From Gammaproteobacteria bacterium (GTDB taxonomy: Bacteria > Pseudomonadota > Gammaproteobacteria > Eutrophobiales > Eutrophobiaceae), in assembly GCA_014239225.1 (NCBI GenBank), contig JAAZZI010000043.1, positions 1-6,547 on the forward strand: a stretch of 6,547 nt of DNA, written 5' to 3'. The position numbers and the translations under genes are program-made. The notes under the pieces are model-generated. The model did no database searches. It was not told the DNA's origin and saw only the letters and a program-made list of their open reading frames with translations. Shown here in pieces: positions 5,408 through 6,547 of this stretch (position 1 is the stretch's first letter; every line of letters starts with the position of its first letter).

Positions 5408-6547
5408 CTATTTACCAGTCTCTTTCCACTCAGCTACAGCTTTATCAGCAGCTTCTTTAAGTGTTTCAGCCATAATGAGCGGCAAACCGCTATCCTCTAT
5501 CATCTTTCGGCCCTGTTCGACATTTGTACCAGATAACCTAACAATAACTGGTACTTTTAGTTCAATTTTCTCAACAGCCTGAATAATACCTTCAGCAACC
5601 CAATCGCATCGATTAATACCCGCAAAAATATTTATTAAAATACATTTAACATTTTCATCAGAGAGCACAAGATTAAATGCTTTACTTACACGCTCTGGAG
5701 AAGCCCCCCCGCCAATATCGAGAAAATTAGCAGGCTCTCCACCTGCATGCATAATCATATCCATAGTCGCCATTGCCAAACCAGCACCGTTAATTATGCA
5801 TCCAATATTTCCATCTAAACCAACATAACTTAATCCACGATCGGCAGCATTCATTTCACGCACATCTTCCTGCGATTTATCACGCAACTCTGAAATATGG
5901 CTGTGTCGAAAAAGCGCATTGTCGTCAAAGCCCATCTTGGCATCAACTGCGAGTAAATTTCCTTCTTTAGTTACAACCAACGGATTTATCTCTACCATGT
6001 TTGCATCAAGATCACGCATTGCACGGTAACAACCAAGTATAGTTGTTACTGCCTGATTAACTTGTGTTTTATCTAAACCTAATGCGAAAACAATTTCACG
6101 CGCCTGAAATGGTTGCATTCCGACAGCCGCTTCAACTGCAATCTTTATAATTGATTCTGGTTTCTCAACGGCGAGTTGTTCAATTTCCATTCCGCCTTCA
6201 GCTGATGCCACGACTGTAACGCTTTCGTTTTGACGATCGAGAACAAAAGCAATATAAATTTCTCGTTCTATATTACATCCAGCTTCTATATATATACGAT
6301 GACAAACCTTACCTTGTGGCCCTGTCTGATGAGTAACTAATTTTTTCCCAAGAAGTTCCTCAGCTGCTTTTGCTACATCATCCTCGGATTTACAAACCTT
6401 AATACCACCAGCTTTGCCACGTGCGCCCGAATGAATTTGAGCCTTAACTACCCAAACATCACCACCTATCTCCGTTGCACGGTAAGCTGCCTGTTCAGGA
6501 CTATATGCCAATCCGCCAGCTGCTATTGGAATTCCATACTCAGAAAG
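5408..6547 (-). CDS. mtkA: Malate-CoA ligase (malate thiokinase) beta subunit, 5' end missing
   Basis: This ATP-grasp subunit binds ATP and malate and pairs with MtkB to make malyl-CoA. The frame stays open to the window edge, giving 379 visible residues starting LSEYGIPIAAGG. Related proteins start with a segment like MxxHEYQAKELL, so only about 10-15 residues are missing. The TTG at 6509-6511 is therefore internal (Leu) and not the start. In visible-residue numbers, VKAQIHSGARGKAGG (34-48) is the ATP-grasp nucleotide region. MVEINPL (184-190) and Asp202 in AVDAKMG are the metal-binding part. NGAGLAMATMD (253-263), GGEPANFLDIGGGAS and NIFAGINRCDW (306-316) form the ligase domain. The last motif reads NIFGGI(V/M)RCD in succinyl-CoA synthetase beta; the AGINRCDW form is what I recall from methylotroph MtkA. 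A run of seven G residues (5704-5710, coding strand) encodes part of GGGAS with the frame intact. It is first among the visible operon genes; the promoter lies outside. Confidence 0.92.
   Translation of the reverse strand, partial: LSEYGIPIAAGGLAYSPEQAAYRATEIGGDVWVVKAQIHSGARGKAGGIKVCKSEDDVAKAAEELLGKKLVTHQTGPQGKVCHRIYIEAGCNIEREIYIAFVLDRQNESVTVVASAEGGMEIEQLAVEKPESIIKIAVEAAVGMQPFQAREIVFALGLDKTQVNQAVTTILGCYRAMRDLDANMVEINPLVVTKEGNLLAVDAKMGFDDNALFRHSHISELRDKSQEDVREMNAADRGLSYVGLDGNIGCIINGAGLAMATMDMIMHAGGEPANFLDIGGGASPERVSKAFNLVLSDENVKCILINIFAGINRCDWVAEGIIQAVEKIELKVPVIVRLSGTNVEQGRKMIEDSGLPLIMAETLKEAADKAVAEWKETGK

Noticed and set aside
5098..5582. Plus-strand open frames opposite mtkB and mtkA (5098-5328 and 5385-5582)
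   Set aside because: They are antisense to conserved ligase domains and have no recognisable motif.
6509..6511. TTG as the start codon of mtkA
   Set aside because: The frame continues upstream to the window edge with LSEYGIPIAAGG, which matches the expected N-terminal region of the family, so the true start lies outside the window.

Overview
The window holds the end of a minus-strand operon for C1/glyoxylate assimilation through the serine cycle, followed by an unrelated-looking gene that runs off the left edge. All five genes lie on the minus strand, so transcription runs from high to low coordinates. In that order they are mtkA (5' end cut by the right edge), mtkB, a D-2-hydroxyacid dehydrogenase best read as hydroxypyruvate reductase (hprA), ppc (phosphoenolpyruvate carboxylase), and a nucleotidyltransferase-fold protein (3' end cut by the left edge).

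The first four genes are separated by only 11, 16 and 24 bases. Each internal gene has its own Shine-Dalgarno-like sequence, so they look like one transcription unit whose promoter lies beyond position 6547. Together they cover a continuous part of the serine cycle. Hydroxypyruvate is reduced to glycerate (HprA), glycerate is converted to phosphoenolpyruvate by enzymes not in the window, PEP is carboxylated to oxaloacetate (Ppc), oxaloacetate is reduced to malate elsewhere, and malate is activated to malyl-CoA (MtkAB). Malyl-CoA lyase, serine-glyoxylate aminotransferase, glycerate kinase and the tetrahydrofolate enzymes are not in this window and may lie upstream.

The organism is most likely an AT-rich proteobacterial methylotroph, perhaps a gammaproteobacterial methanotroph. 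This is inferred from the gene content and base composition; no taxonomic marker is present. The same module could serve glyoxylate or glycine assimilation in a non-methylotrophic autotroph. Spot counts on single 60-base lines give about 48% G+C in mtkA, about 33% in ppc and about 18-40% in the nucleotidyltransferase gene.

Positions 639-751 are a very AT-rich spacer with two weak inverted repeats and no convincing strong terminator. The left-edge gene has no stop codon inside the window but is open over 212 codons. It carries an intact GS-x10-DxD nucleotidyltransferase signature after an N-terminal region of about 125 residues. The most interesting points are this gene and the apparent loss in Ppc of residues that bind the feedback inhibitor aspartate in the E. 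coli enzyme. No mobile element, CRISPR array, RNA gene or clearly novel system was seen.
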